A DNA stretch of 56,680 nt from positions 1 through 56,680 of the forward strand of contig NZ_LMUX01000012.1 of assembly GCF_009765705.1 (NCBI RefSeq), given 5' to 3'. Source of the stretch: Burkholderia sp. L27(2015). GTDB taxonomy: Bacteria > Pseudomonadota > Gammaproteobacteria > Burkholderiales > Burkholderiaceae. The notes beneath the pieces were generated by a model. The model was not told the DNA's origin, ran no database searches, and saw only the letters and a list, made by a program, of their open reading frames with translations. Below, piece by piece: positions 1 to 8,055 of this stretch; within the stretch, counting starts at the first letter, position 1; every line of letters begins with the position of its first letter. The translations under genes and the position numbers were made by a program.

Positions 1-275
1 TTTGCAGCCGACGACGTCAACGACCCGAGATGGCCGCCGCCTACGAGCGCCGAGAATTGCGCGGTGCTCAGCTTCGAGACTTCTGCCGTGGTCAGCGTGC
101 TGACCTGTGCCGACGTCAGATTCGCCACCTGTGCAGTGGTCAGGCCCGAGACCTGTGCCGAGTTCAGCGCTTCACCGGCGATACCCGTCAGTGTTGCCAG
201 ACCTGCGGTGCCCAGTGCACCGATCTGCGCAGCCGACAGCGCGTTCGCAGCCGACGACGTCAGCGACCCGAGCCC
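1..275 (-). repeat. 81-codon direct repeat inside the repeat protein
   Basis: The bases at 1-30 and 244-273 are nearly identical, differing by single substitutions, and are offset by 243 bp. This defines a long in-frame period superimposed on the short LTTAQ-type units. At least one full unit lies in the window and a second begins at the edge. Confidence 0.7.
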
Positions 276-641
276 GCCGGTAACGAGCGCGGCGAGTTGT
301 GCGGTCGTCAGACTCTTGACTTGGCTCGTTTCCAACACGCCGATGTTGTTGGTCCCCAGGTTGACAATACCTGCAGCGCCCAACGCGCCGATCTGCGAGC
401 CCGAGAGCTTCACCGTCTGCGCCGTCGTCAGATCCTGCAACGACGTGCCAAGCGCAGCGAGCGCCGAATTGCTAAGACTCACGATCGCCGACGCCTGAAT
501 CGCCTGAAGATCCTGTGTCGCCAATCCACTGACGTCTGCCGTCGTCAATGCCGCGACGTCGGCCGTGGTGAACGCGGCAAACTGCGAAGTCGTTAGCGAC
601 TGGACCTGGGCAGCCGTTAGCGAGGAAATGAGCGATGTCAT
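1..641 (-). CDS. Leu/Thr/Ala/Gln-repeat protein, N-terminal part (partial)
   Basis: The frame opens at an ATG at 641 with an AAAGGA ribosome site about 7 nt upstream and runs off the left edge, so about 213 residues are visible. The protein is built of roughly 10-residue units of the type LTTAQVANLT or LTSAQVSTLT, and these are arranged in a longer period: the segment starting LGSLTSSAA recurs after exactly 81 residues (243 bp). No signal peptide or membrane segment is visible at the N-terminus, which reads MTSLISSLTAAQVQSL. Similar low-complexity repeat proteins are common in Burkholderia under names such as 'heme utilization' or 'beta strand repeat' protein, without a proven function. Two sigma-28-like promoters lie upstream. 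A surface or exported role is inference. Confidence 0.75.
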   Translation of the reverse strand, partial: MTSLISSLTAAQVQSLTTSQFAAFTTADVAALTTADVSGLATQDLQAIQASAIVSLSNSALAALGTSLQDLTTAQTVKLSGSQIGALGAAGIVNLGTNNIGVLETSQVKSLTTAQLAALVTGGLGSLTSSAANALSAAQIGALGTAGLATLTGIAGEALNSAQVSGLTTAQVANLTSAQVSTLTTAEVSKLSTAQFSALVGGGHLGSLTSSAA

Positions 642-770
642 CTGTTCGTCCTTTATTTTTTCAAACATGTTCGCCAACCGATTCCCTCGAGGCTGGCTCC
701 ACAGGCATTCACACTCTCTGCGCGAAAGTTCTCTTTACGTCCGATGCGGCCGCAAATGCTGTCAAATAGG

Positions 771-800
771 TTATCGGCTACGCCCCACCGCGACTTTAGT
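771..800 (-). promoter_or_regulatory. Sigma-28 (FliA)-like promoter, proximal copy
   Basis: Read on the minus strand, a TAAAGT element at 800-795 is followed by a GCCGATAA element at 778-771. This matches the flagellar sigma-28 -10 consensus exactly and the -35 closely. TAAA and GCCGATAA are separated by 16 nt, one more than the enteric optimum of 15. The motif faces the repeat protein and would give a leader of about 125 nt. Confidence 0.55.
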
Positions 801-1018
801 TTTTTTTTGGGTTTTTTTGCTGGCGTACCGGAATTAGGCAGTTCTACTGCCAAAAAAACGCTATTTTCGAAGCCACCACGCGTAACAGCGCGGGTTTCAG
901 CGGAGAGCCAACAAAAGTTGCGTAGTGGCACGCTTAATCGCTTATCGGCCTTTATTTATGAAATACGTGCGGCCGCAAGCGAGAAAGGAGAAGACGCGAC
1001 CGCAGGCTGTCCTCTAGG

Positions 1019-1048
1019 TTATCGGCTACGCCGAACCTAGACTTTAGT
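1019..1048 (-). promoter_or_regulatory. Sigma-28 (FliA)-like promoter, distal copy
   Basis: This is a second copy of the motif on the minus strand: TAAAGT at 1048-1043 and GCCGATAA at 1026-1019, again with 16 nt between TAAA and GCCGATAA. It lies 248 bp upstream of the proximal copy. Flanking bases are shared as well: an oligo-A tract upstream of the -35, then CC-T and GACAGC after the -10, then TGCGGCCGCA further down. The 642-1132 gap therefore contains a diverged duplication of a promoter region. I see no gene in that gap. Confidence 0.5.
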
Positions 1049-1132
1049 TTTTTTGCTGCTCGTCGCCGTATCAGGGAAGGCCGATCCGTCTATAACGCCT
1101 GCGCTTAGGATCTGCCATCACTATTTGCGTTT

Positions 1133-1939
1133 TTATAGCATGTCCGCAGGCACGACCAAGCCGGCATTATTGGCCAGAAAGTCGGCTCGCTGGAGGCGAA
1201 GCGCCTCGCTAGGGGCTGGATGGCGGCGATAGACATATAAATAGTCCATGACTGCATTAAAGTTGCTGGCGTTCTGACTATCGCCTCGCCGATCGGTGGA
1301 TTCGTCGCTCACCTCGAATATGAGCGATCCCTGTATTGGCAGGTGCCGAGGCATGGCTTTCTCGAAAATAGCCAGCAGAAAATCCCAATCCTCGTAGGCT
1401 CGCATATGCAAGTCGAACCGCGTGTTGCCAATTAAGTGGCGCGGAAATGCAAAGCACGACATATGAACCTGGTTTTTTATATAAACCAGTTCATTAAGTT
1501 GTTTCGATAAATCGAGTTGGGTGCAGGAAATATCGCCCAATTGGGGAGCCGAGCGGCTTTCTGTGGCGACGGAGCAATCGAAGTAAACAAAACCCTGTTC
1601 CTTGACGGCTGGGGCATTGGCTAATTGGGCAAGTAAACCCGGTTGCCACGCGTCGTCGTCGTCTAAAAACAGAATATATTGACCGGACGCCAGCGTCAGG
1701 CCCAAATTCCGACTTTCGGCGGGGCCGCGTGCGCCGCTGCGCCTAATATAAGTGTCATTTTGACCAAGCACCCTCGCGCAAACCACATCGTTGGCGATGT
1801 CCACCTCGTCGGATACAACAATGATTTCGTAAGGGAGCGGACATTCCTGCGACTTAATCGAAATGAGCGCTCGTTCCAGTAAAACGGGTCGCTTATGAGT
1901 TGGAACAATGATCGAAACAAAAGGCACGGGGGATTGCAT
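1133..1939 (-). CDS. Family 2 glycosyltransferase
   Basis: This 268-residue protein is a GT-A fold glycosyltransferase that would move a sugar from a nucleotide-sugar donor. The N-terminus FVSIIVPTHKRP (residues 7-18) is the usual first beta strand and nucleotide-binding turn. RNLGL (77-81) and the acidic run FLDDDDAW (91-98), which contains the metal-binding DXD, complete the GT2 signature. There is no signal peptide or membrane segment, so it acts in the cytoplasm. It follows a methyltransferase gene on the same strand with a 130-nt gap and precedes the repeat protein. The acceptor is unknown; a surface glycan or a glycosylated flagellar or repeat protein are possibilities inferred only from context. 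Confidence 0.85.
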   Translation of the reverse strand: MQSPVPFVSIIVPTHKRPVLLERALISIKSQECPLPYEIIVVSDEVDIANDVVCARVLGQNDTYIRRSGARGPAESRNLGLTLASGQYILFLDDDDAWQPGLLAQLANAPAVKEQGFVYFDCSVATESRSAPQLGDISCTQLDLSKQLNELVYIKNQVHMSCFAFPRHLIGNTRFDLHMRAYEDWDFLLAIFEKAMPRHLPIQGSLIFEVSDESTDRRGDSQNASNFNAVMDYLYVYRRHPAPSEALRLQRADFLANNAGLVVPADML

Positions 1940-2069
1940 TTTTTCTCTGTCCTGAAGATCTGCGCGACGCCATTTCGCTCGGCGGTGCCCGCGGCCAAGC
2001 CAGCGTTCCTTGATGTCCAGATTGCTTGCGTTTTGCTAATCACATCAATCTTGGGCGGCCATAGTGGAT

Positions 2070-2801
2070 CTATTTGTAACACTCGACGCAGAGGCTCTCC
2101 AATGCACGCAGAGGGGAATAGGCCTCCACCTCCTTGATGTCCGGCATGTCGCTTTCCTGGTATAGCTTGCGAGTGATATTGCGAAATCCGACGTGAGCAA
2201 GCGCCCAACGTAGCGTATCCCAGTCGTAGCCGCATTTGTGGCCGTGGCCGTGCAGCATGCCCATGAATATCGAGGCTTTTGTTTGGTAAATTTCCGCATC
2301 GGCTTGCAATACATGTTCTTTGTATTTTTCCAGCAGCATGCCTTCACCCGATGTATATGCCTTGGCGAATGCCTCCAAATCGGGAACGACGATGCGATGA
2401 ATTGCCCCCGGCTTCAGTGCCCGATAGATCTTATCCAGAAACGCCAGTCCCTCCTTGAACTCAAGGTGTTCGAGCAGGTGGCAATGATATGCGGAATCGA
2501 GGCTATCATCCGGCGCGGGGATTCCCATTCGCAAATCGTGGTTCAGAAGAATGGTGCCTTCGGCGCCGTTGGGGTTGGGATACAAGCGCCCCTGTTCCAA
2601 GTGGTCCCAATGGTTAATGTTAAGCCACCCTCGCAGAAAAGTTATGCCGCATCCCAAGTGAAACCGGGTCATAGGCATCGCTTCCAGATACGTCTTAGTT
2701 TCTTCGAGTAAAAAATCCATATTTTTTGTACGTGTCGGTGGTAACGATTTTACGGAATCTGATGGGGGTGACTTAACCTGCTTCCAGGCCGTTGGCATCA
2801 T
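2070..2801 (-). CDS. Class I SAM-dependent methyltransferase
   Basis: This 243-residue protein has the SAM-binding motif FHLGCG (47-52) after the first strand, a strand ending in NHDLRMGIP, and the HLLEHL motif (108-113) seen in sugar and glycan methyltransferases of the Methyltransf_11 type, followed by LKPGAIHRIVVPD. The start is uncertain: ATG codons at 2801, 2798 and 2720 are all in frame and none has a clear ribosome site; the start at 2720 gives the more compact protein. It is upstream of and co-directional with the glycosyltransferase gene, which suggests the two modify the same glycan or protein. The substrate cannot be read from sequence. Confidence 0.8.
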   Translation of the reverse strand: MMPTAWKQVKSPPSDSVKSLPPTRTKNMDFLLEETKTYLEAMPMTRFHLGCGITFLRGWLNINHWDHLEQGRLYPNPNGAEGTILLNHDLRMGIPAPDDSLDSAYHCHLLEHLEFKEGLAFLDKIYRALKPGAIHRIVVPDLEAFAKAYTSGEGMLLEKYKEHVLQADAEIYQTKASIFMGMLHGHGHKCGYDWDTLRWALAHVGFRNITRKLYQESDMPDIKEVEAYSPLRALESLCVECYK

Positions 2802-2869
2802 AGCGTATGTGGCCGCAGCGGGGAAGAATTCGGGTTGCTAACGAGGTGCAGTGAGCTTATCCATGTCGC

Positions 2870-3718
2870 TCACCGGGGCTTTCTGTCCGCGAGCTGGCCG
2901 AGGTAGTATCCGAGCCGATCTTCGACATCCCCCGGCTTGTGGAACCCACGTGCGAGCAGAGTCTTGATGCTTTCCTGCGCGGCGGGGCGCCCCAGCGATG
3001 CGATGCACGCATCCCACCCGGCGCCAAGTTCGACGTCCGGCGGCAAGCTGGTATTGACGAGGCGCTTGGTGTTGGCGATTGCCCACTTGTCAAACCCGGC
3101 AATCCGGGTCGCCAGCGCATCCACGAACGCGTCGAGGTCGGCATCAGGCAGTGCACGGTTCACGTAGCCGTAGGCCTCGGCCTGCTCGCCACGGATGTCT
3201 TCCGAACCCAAGAGCACCTCCAGGGCACGATTACGGCCGAGGAGTTGGGGCAGTCGGGCCATGGGGCCGCCGCCCGCGACCATCCCGACACCCACCTCCC
3301 ATTGCGACAGGATGGCCTTTTCTCGGCTGGCGAAACTCATGTCGCAAGCGAGCGTGATCTCGCTGCCATTGCCAGTCGCCCGCCCACGGATGAGGGCGAT
3401 GGAGACAACGGGCGCGCGCGTCAGGCGCACGAGGAAGTCCGGCCATTGTGGCAAGCCTGTGGGACCGGGCGGCATGGCGGTCAGGTCCTCGAGACTAGCC
3501 TGGAAATCTGAGTGATTCAGGAAGTAGCCGTCCACCGCGCTGTCGAAGACCACGACCCGGACATGCTCGTCGGTTTCAAGGGCGTCGATGATCTCGTGGA
3601 ACTGCGCGACCATGGGTGGGCTCATGACGTTGATCGGCGGGTTGTCGATCGTGACACGCCAATAGGCCGGCGACGGCCGGGCGACTCTAATCTGAACGGG
3701 GGTTGTCGTGGCTTTCAT
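2870..3718 (-). CDS. Enoyl-CoA hydratase/isomerase (crotonase) family protein
   Basis: The ATG at 3718 has a clear AGGAG ribosome site, so I prefer it to an upstream in-frame ATG at 3760; the product is 282 residues. The crotonase core is visible: VVVFDSAVDGYFLNHSDF (56-72) followed by RGRATGNGSEITLACD (111-126), which provides the oxyanion hole, and WEVGVGMVAGGG (140-151). Glu120 and Glu141 match the two catalytic glutamates of enoyl-CoA hydratase, so hydratase activity is plausible. The CoA substrate is not predictable. The gene lies 61 nt downstream of the DJ-1 family gene on the same strand and may be cotranscribed with it. Confidence 0.85.
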   Translation of the reverse strand: MKATTTPVQIRVARPSPAYWRVTIDNPPINVMSPPMVAQFHEIIDALETDEHVRVVVFDSAVDGYFLNHSDFQASLEDLTAMPPGPTGLPQWPDFLVRLTRAPVVSIALIRGRATGNGSEITLACDMSFASREKAILSQWEVGVGMVAGGGPMARLPQLLGRNRALEVLLGSEDIRGEQAEAYGYVNRALPDADLDAFVDALATRIAGFDKWAIANTKRLVNTSLPPDVELGAGWDACIASLGRPAAQESIKTLLARGFHKPGDVEDRLGYYLGQLADRKPR

Positions 3719-3779
3719 CGGGGCTCCTATCGTCGACATGGACGGGCGCGCGGGCTTCATGGCCCGCGCCGGATTGGAA

Positions 3780-4457
3780 CTAGGCCTGCAGAACCTTGAG
3801 CAGCTCCTTGGCAGTCGGGCCCGATGAGGCCGGGTTCTGGCCGGTGATCAACTGCCCGTCGACAATGGTGAACACCCCCCAATTGGCCACCTTTTCAAAG
3901 TGGCCGCCCAGACGCTTGAGCTCGTCCTCGACGAGGAAGGGCATGACCTTGGTCAGACCTACGGCTTCTTCCTCATCATTGGTAAAACTGGTGACGCGCC
4001 GGCCCTTCACGAGAGGTTGTCCCTTGTAGGTCGCCTTTAGCAGAACACAAGGCCCATGACAGACCGCGGCGACCGGCTTGCCGGCGTTGTAGAAAGCCTC
4101 GATCAAGGCGATCGAGTTCTTGTCATTGGTCAGATCCCACATCGGGCCATGACCGCCGGCATAGAAGATCGTGTCGTAATCGTCCGCCTTGACGTCGGCA
4201 AGCTTGACGCTATTGGCCAACACCTTCTGCGTTGCAGAGTCTTTCTTGAAGCGTTGCATCGTATCGGTCTGATTGTCCGGGTCGTCACTTCTGGGATCGA
4301 TCGGTGGATGGCCACCCTTGGGCGAGGTTACGGTGACCTCAACACCGGCGTCCTTGAACGCGTAGTAGGGGGCGGTGAACTCTTCAAGCCAGAAGCCAGT
4401 CGGCTTGCCGGTATCTCCAAGCACGTTGTGCGAAGTCAAAACCAACAGAATTTTCAT
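3780..4457 (-). CDS. DJ-1/PfpI family protein (Hsp31/glyoxalase III type)
   Basis: This 225-residue protein has the flavodoxin-like DJ-1 fold. Cys133 and His134 in AVCHGP form the nucleophile elbow, GGHGPMWDL (101-109) is characteristic of the Hsp31-like branch, and TGFWLEE (20-26) supplies the conserved glutamate. Members act as glutathione-independent glyoxalases, deglycases or chaperones. A GGAGA ribosome site precedes the ATG. It diverges from a glyoxalase-fold (VOC) gene across 461 bp, which fits a shared role in reactive-carbonyl handling, but that link is inference. Confidence 0.85.
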   Translation of the reverse strand: MKILLVLTSHNVLGDTGKPTGFWLEEFTAPYYAFKDAGVEVTVTSPKGGHPPIDPRSDDPDNQTDTMQRFKKDSATQKVLANSVKLADVKADDYDTIFYAGGHGPMWDLTNDKNSIALIEAFYNAGKPVAAVCHGPCVLLKATYKGQPLVKGRRVTSFTNDEEEAVGLTKVMPFLVEDELKRLGGHFEKVANWGVFTIVDGQLITGQNPASSGPTAKELLKVLQA

Positions 4458-4825
4458 TGCAATCTCCGTTCATTGAGGCGAATGCCTAAACGCGGTATCG
4501 CCGGGGGAACTCTCGAAGTGGAAGGCATTGCTCAGATCGGATGTTTGTGGTCCCCGCCTTGCCGGAAAATTGGCCCGTGCGGGCTTGCCGGACGGGCGGG
4601 CCACCGGTCACGATGAAGACGACGCTGTCATAGCAGCCTTCTATCGCAGACACCTCCGATGAACGTTTGTATTTTCCTCGGCCTTCCGGGCCGCGCCATC
4701 ATACGAAGGTATCGCCCGTCCACATCGTGGGTTGTGGTCGAAGCATTGGCCGCGCCTTGGTGCAACGCCGAATTCGTTGTCGTTTCCGTGCTGGCACCAA
4801 AGCAGAAGATTGTTTCTTCACATGT

Positions 4826-4863
4826 CGTGTTTTCAGATGGTGTTTTCACCTATCGTGTTTTTA
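4826..4863 (+). repeat. Three direct repeats upstream of the VOC gene
   Basis: The 10-mers CGTGTTTTCA (4826-4835), GGTGTTTTCA (4839-4848) and CGTGTTTTTA (4854-4863) recur at spacings of 13 and 15 bp, 56-93 bp before the VOC start codon. They may be regulator binding sites. The rest of the 4458-4918 gap between the divergent genes shows no gene that I can support. Confidence 0.45.
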
Positions 4864-4918
4864 CATACCCGAAGCGGTGAACGGGGAACCGATAGTCAAC
4901 GCATCCAAGGAGCCAGAC

Positions 4919-5485
4919 ATGAGCAACACTCCGACGCGCAGCGAGCATGCGGCTGAACCCGTGGGGGCCGGCACGTTCGACATGAAGCTTGAGATCGTCG
5001 TCATCCCTGTCTCGGATGTCGATCGCGCCAAGCACTTCTATGGCGAGTTGGGTTGGCGACTCGATCTCGACTTCAAGGTAGGGGACGACTACCGCGTGAT
5101 CCAGTTCACGCCACCCGGATCGGGATGCTCAGTCATGTTCGGCAAGAACATTACCGCGGCGGCTCCTGGCTCAGTCCAGGGGCTACACCTCATCGTCTCC
5201 GACATCGAGGCTGCGCGCCGCGAACTGCTCCGTCGTGGCATCGAAATCAGCGAGCCATTCCACGACACGGGCGGTGTGTTCCACCATGCTGACGGGAAAT
5301 GCGTGGTTAGCGGCTTAAATCCGCAACGACAAAGTTATGCCTCGTACGCTTCGTTCAGCGATCCGGACGGCAACGGTTGGCTGTTGCAGGAGATTACTGT
5401 GCGATTGTCCGGGGACATCAAAATGGGCGACACCCGATTTACCAGCGAGGTCTTGAAGGCGATTCACGCGCCGGCACCCGGGTAA
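4919..5485 (+). CDS. VOC (glyoxalase/dioxygenase fold) family protein
   Basis: I chose the ATG at 4919 because AAGGAG lies 8 nt upstream; the frame stays open further upstream without domain content. The 188-residue product has the paired beta-alpha-beta-beta-beta modules of the vicinal oxygen chelate fold: KLEIVVIPVSDVDRAKHFYGELGW at about 22-45, a GLHLIVSDIEAARREL segment in the middle, and FSDPDGNGWLLQEI near the C-terminus, whose final Glu is a usual metal ligand. The family includes glyoxalase I, bleomycin-resistance proteins and extradiol dioxygenases; which activity this one has cannot be decided. Confidence 0.85.
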   Translation: MSNTPTRSEHAAEPVGAGTFDMKLEIVVIPVSDVDRAKHFYGELGWRLDLDFKVGDDYRVIQFTPPGSGCSVMFGKNITAAAPGSVQGLHLIVSDIEAARRELLRRGIEISEPFHDTGGVFHHADGKCVVSGLNPQRQSYASYASFSDPDGNGWLLQEITVRLSGDIKMGDTRFTSEVLKAIHAPAPG

Positions 5486-5589
5486 CCGTCGCGAGACGGG
5501 CCCCTTCTCGGCCCAATGGATCCCGCCACATGCGAAGCAGATCAAATGGGCGGCAACGGGAGCGTTTCCCGGCCGTGGCTACCCCTTCT

Positions 5590-6651
5590 TCACGGGCGGA
5601 AGTTGAACAGCTCGTCGCACTCCGGCAACGGCACTTCGACGGGCGGCGCGGCAACCACCGGCACAGCCAATGCAACATCGGCCCGAGGACTCGCGGGCGC
5701 ACCGAGTTCATAGAAACCGGAGAGGTAGCAGTCCATCACGTGCGCAACGCCGCGCTCCGTCACCTCGCGTAAATCCTCAGCCAGATACTGCCCGAACGAC
5801 GCCGGGTGGCTAATGATCTCGTACGACGGGAAATAAGCGACGTGGTCATGCTTGACCTCCACTTCGCCGACTGCCGCGCGCAGAATCGATTTCGAATAGG
5901 TCGACGCAACCAATACATTGCGATCACTGCGGGTGGCGACCAGCGGCACGGGCGACACCGTCAGAATGATCTTCAATGCGGGGTTGACCTGCTTCAACTC
6001 GCCGATCAACGCCTCGAGGTCGGCGACAACCTCCGAGCAGGTGAAGTTACGAAAACGGTGCTCATCCGGATCGAACGTGCCGCGCACGGTGCCGGGACAC
6101 GCCGGATAGGTATGTCCAGACCGCGCGTTGTACCAGGACTCCGTCAAGCCGAGCGTGAAGACGAAGACGTCCGCGGTCTCGAACATCACCTTCACGCGCT
6201 CGAGGTGATACGCCCTGTCCGCTTGCGCCTCGTGCAAACTCGCGTAGCCCTCCTTGTGCACATTCGGTCGCACAAGATCAAACCAACGGGTTTCGTGCTC
6301 GACGAAATCCTCGACCATCGGGATCAGGCCGAACGCCTGCCGGAACAATTCCAAGCATTGACGCACGGTGTAGATATTGCCGTAGCGAGCGGAGAACAAG
6401 CCGTAGCTCTCGACATTACCACCGTGCTCGGCCATCAGCGTATGCGCCGGCTCGGCGATATAGGGAGCCAGCCCAACGCGTTTCATATACCGTGAAATAT
6501 GCTGCGCAAAGCAACTGCCGGCAGTCACGACGCGATCGCTAGCGTTTAGCTTGAACTTCGGCTCGTCGCTCAACTGCAGATCGCGCCAAGGCGAGTCCGA
6601 CACAAATTTTTTCCAGAAATTACGATCTGGTAACTGCGAATACGGGTGCAT
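5590..6651 (-). CDS. GSCFA domain protein
   Basis: This 353-residue protein carries the family-naming motif GSCFAQH (45-51) followed by the conserved TLGLTESW block in the middle; the domain covers about 300 residues and the Pro/Val-rich tail looks non-globular. GSCFA proteins are poorly characterised relatives of SGNH/GDSL hydrolases, with the GSC serine in the nucleophile position. The ATG at 6651 overlaps the stop codon of the upstream SGNH-like gene (TGATG), so the two are translationally coupled. A role in acylating or deacylating a glycan or surface polymer is likely but inferred. Confidence 0.85.
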   Translation of the reverse strand: MHPYSQLPDRNFWKKFVSDSPWRDLQLSDEPKFKLNASDRVVTAGSCFAQHISRYMKRVGLAPYIAEPAHTLMAEHGGNVESYGLFSARYGNIYTVRQCLELFRQAFGLIPMVEDFVEHETRWFDLVRPNVHKEGYASLHEAQADRAYHLERVKVMFETADVFVFTLGLTESWYNARSGHTYPACPGTVRGTFDPDEHRFRNFTCSEVVADLEALIGELKQVNPALKIILTVSPVPLVATRSDRNVLVASTYSKSILRAAVGEVEVKHDHVAYFPSYEIISHPASFGQYLAEDLREVTERGVAHVMDCYLSGFYELGAPASPRADVALAVPVVAAPPVEVPLPECDELFNFRP

Positions 6652-7472
6652 CACGGTGCTCCTGCTTGCAAAACCTCATTCATTTGGGCCAGCACGCGGC
6701 TTCCATACCGAGCATTGCCGTGCACACCATCAAGTGCGTACTCCTCCAGCAAGAAACCATCGGCGTCGAGCGTATCCGGCGCGGGCATCATCGATTCGAT
6801 ACCGAGCGGCAGTACCGCCTCACTCAGGGCCTTTGCATAAAGCAGGTAATATTTGAGCCGAGCGCGATAGTTATCGCCTTGCGCATTTGCATGATCTTCC
6901 GGCATATCTTCCGCCTCTATATCAACGCCAGGCGGCGGTGGGCAAACAACGTTGACTACCCTTACCCCCGGACAACACGCGCTGATCGCCATGAAGTTGG
7001 CTTTCGCTTTCGCGAGATATTGAGCGACTTCCTTTTCGATTACGCCCAGCGGTACGACCTGCCGGTGCGGTAAGACGGGAAGGTCCGGGCGCCAAGGGAG
7101 GTAAAAGTCGTGGGGCACGTCATACCCCCGTCGACTCATGTGGACGTGCTCCTCGCCGTACATGAAGACGAACAATGTGGTCCTGCCGTCGTCCCCGTCG
7201 ATGGATTCAAGCAGCGTGCGAAAACCGGGTGCCATTCCGACTATCGACGGTCCCATCTCCACGGCCGGAACCATTCCCCAATGCACGCCGATCTGCCTGA
7301 TGTAAATGCTGGTTGCTTTCACGCGATCCGGCAGGATTTCCGGCTTGATGTCCCAATCGATGAAGGCTGGCTCTTCCGCACCTCTGATCTTCCACAGTTG
7401 TTCCGGTAGTCCGTTTGCGCTGATGACATCGAGCACCGGTTCGAGATGGCTCATGCCAAGCATATAGATCAT
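6651..7472 (-). CDS. SGNH/GDSL-like hydrolase family protein
   Basis: This 273-residue protein starts MIYMLGMSHLEP and ends with a DGVHGN block (Asp248, His251), the D-x-x-H motif that supplies the catalytic Asp and His in SGNH esterases. The N-terminal GMSH takes the place of the usual GDS nucleophile block, which weakens the hydrolase assignment. There is no signal peptide. It forms a two-gene unit with the GSCFA gene through a TGATG overlap. The upstream region 7473-7810 contains no gene I can support and should hold the promoter of this unit. Confidence 0.6.
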   Translation of the reverse strand: MIYMLGMSHLEPVLDVISANGLPEQLWKIRGAEEPAFIDWDIKPEILPDRVKATSIYIRQIGVHWGMVPAVEMGPSIVGMAPGFRTLLESIDGDDGRTTLFVFMYGEEHVHMSRRGYDVPHDFYLPWRPDLPVLPHRQVVPLGVIEKEVAQYLAKAKANFMAISACCPGVRVVNVVCPPPPGVDIEAEDMPEDHANAQGDNYRARLKYYLLYAKALSEAVLPLGIESMMPAPDTLDADGFLLEEYALDGVHGNARYGSRVLAQMNEVLQAGAP

Positions 7473-7810
7473 CTGAAATACCCTGCCTAATCACGTTAAA
7501 CCTATCGGCCATTATTGCTCGGCGCCACCCTGCTTCCCGCTCACGGCTCGCCTTGCAACGACTTGGGCTCGCCGCCCCCTTCTCGATCTGCGCGGAAAAA
7601 GATTTTTACACGGTCGCTGACGCCAAGCGACTACACAAGCAGCAATGGATCTTCACCTGCCAACTGGCATCGCCGAGATTGTCTGACCGTTTTGATGGTT
7701 GTTATATAGCCCTTAGCGAAATTCTTGGGTCTCGCTGAATCTGATTGTCCCGGATTTGTCCCGGAAAATCAAAATCGGAAAGGCTATTTTTTCTACACTT
7801 TTGTGTGGAT

Positions 7811-7886
7811 TGGTGCGCCCGGCTGGGATCGAACCAGCAACCCCTGCCTTCGGAGGGCAGTACTCTATCCATTGAGCTACGGGCGC
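7811..7886 (-). tRNA. tRNA-Arg (anticodon CCG)
   Basis: The minus strand folds as a complete cloverleaf: a 7-bp acceptor stem GCGCCCG/CGGGCGC, a D arm with AGCTCAATGGATAGAGT, an anticodon loop CTCCGAA giving anticodon CCG, and a T arm GGTTCGATCC. The discriminator is A and CCA is encoded in the DNA. It would read the CGG codon, which is frequent in a GC-rich genome. It lies between the SGNH-like gene and rep. I see no clear terminator behind it. Confidence 0.95.
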
Positions 7887-8055
7887 TTATGTGACGCAGT
7901 TGCCTTAAAAACCGGCAACTGGTTGGAATTCCCGCACGCAGACACGCGCATGCAGGCCCCGAAGGATACGTGTTTTCAGCTGCAAAGTCCACTGCCCGGC
8001 CCGGGGCGGCCACCGCAGCCGGCCTCTTGTCTGTGTTGTGCGCGACGCTGCGCCA

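Noticed and set aside
839-853. GGCAGT-TCT-ACTGCC hairpin next to an A-run, considered as a terminator
   Set aside because: The A-run is on the wrong side for either strand: no T-run follows the hairpin in the direction of transcription.
653-931. 92-codon minus-strand frame in the 642-1132 gap
   Set aside because: It starts at GTG with no ribosome site, spans the proximal sigma-28-like promoter, and its sequence resembles no family.
942-949. Third GCCGATAA on the minus strand
   Set aside because: There is no TAAAG-like -35 at the required distance, so it is not called a promoter.
7783-7811. Weak ACAC/GTGT hairpin behind tRNA-Arg, considered as a terminator
   Set aside because: The stem is only four to five A/T-rich pairs and is not followed by a T-run on the minus strand.
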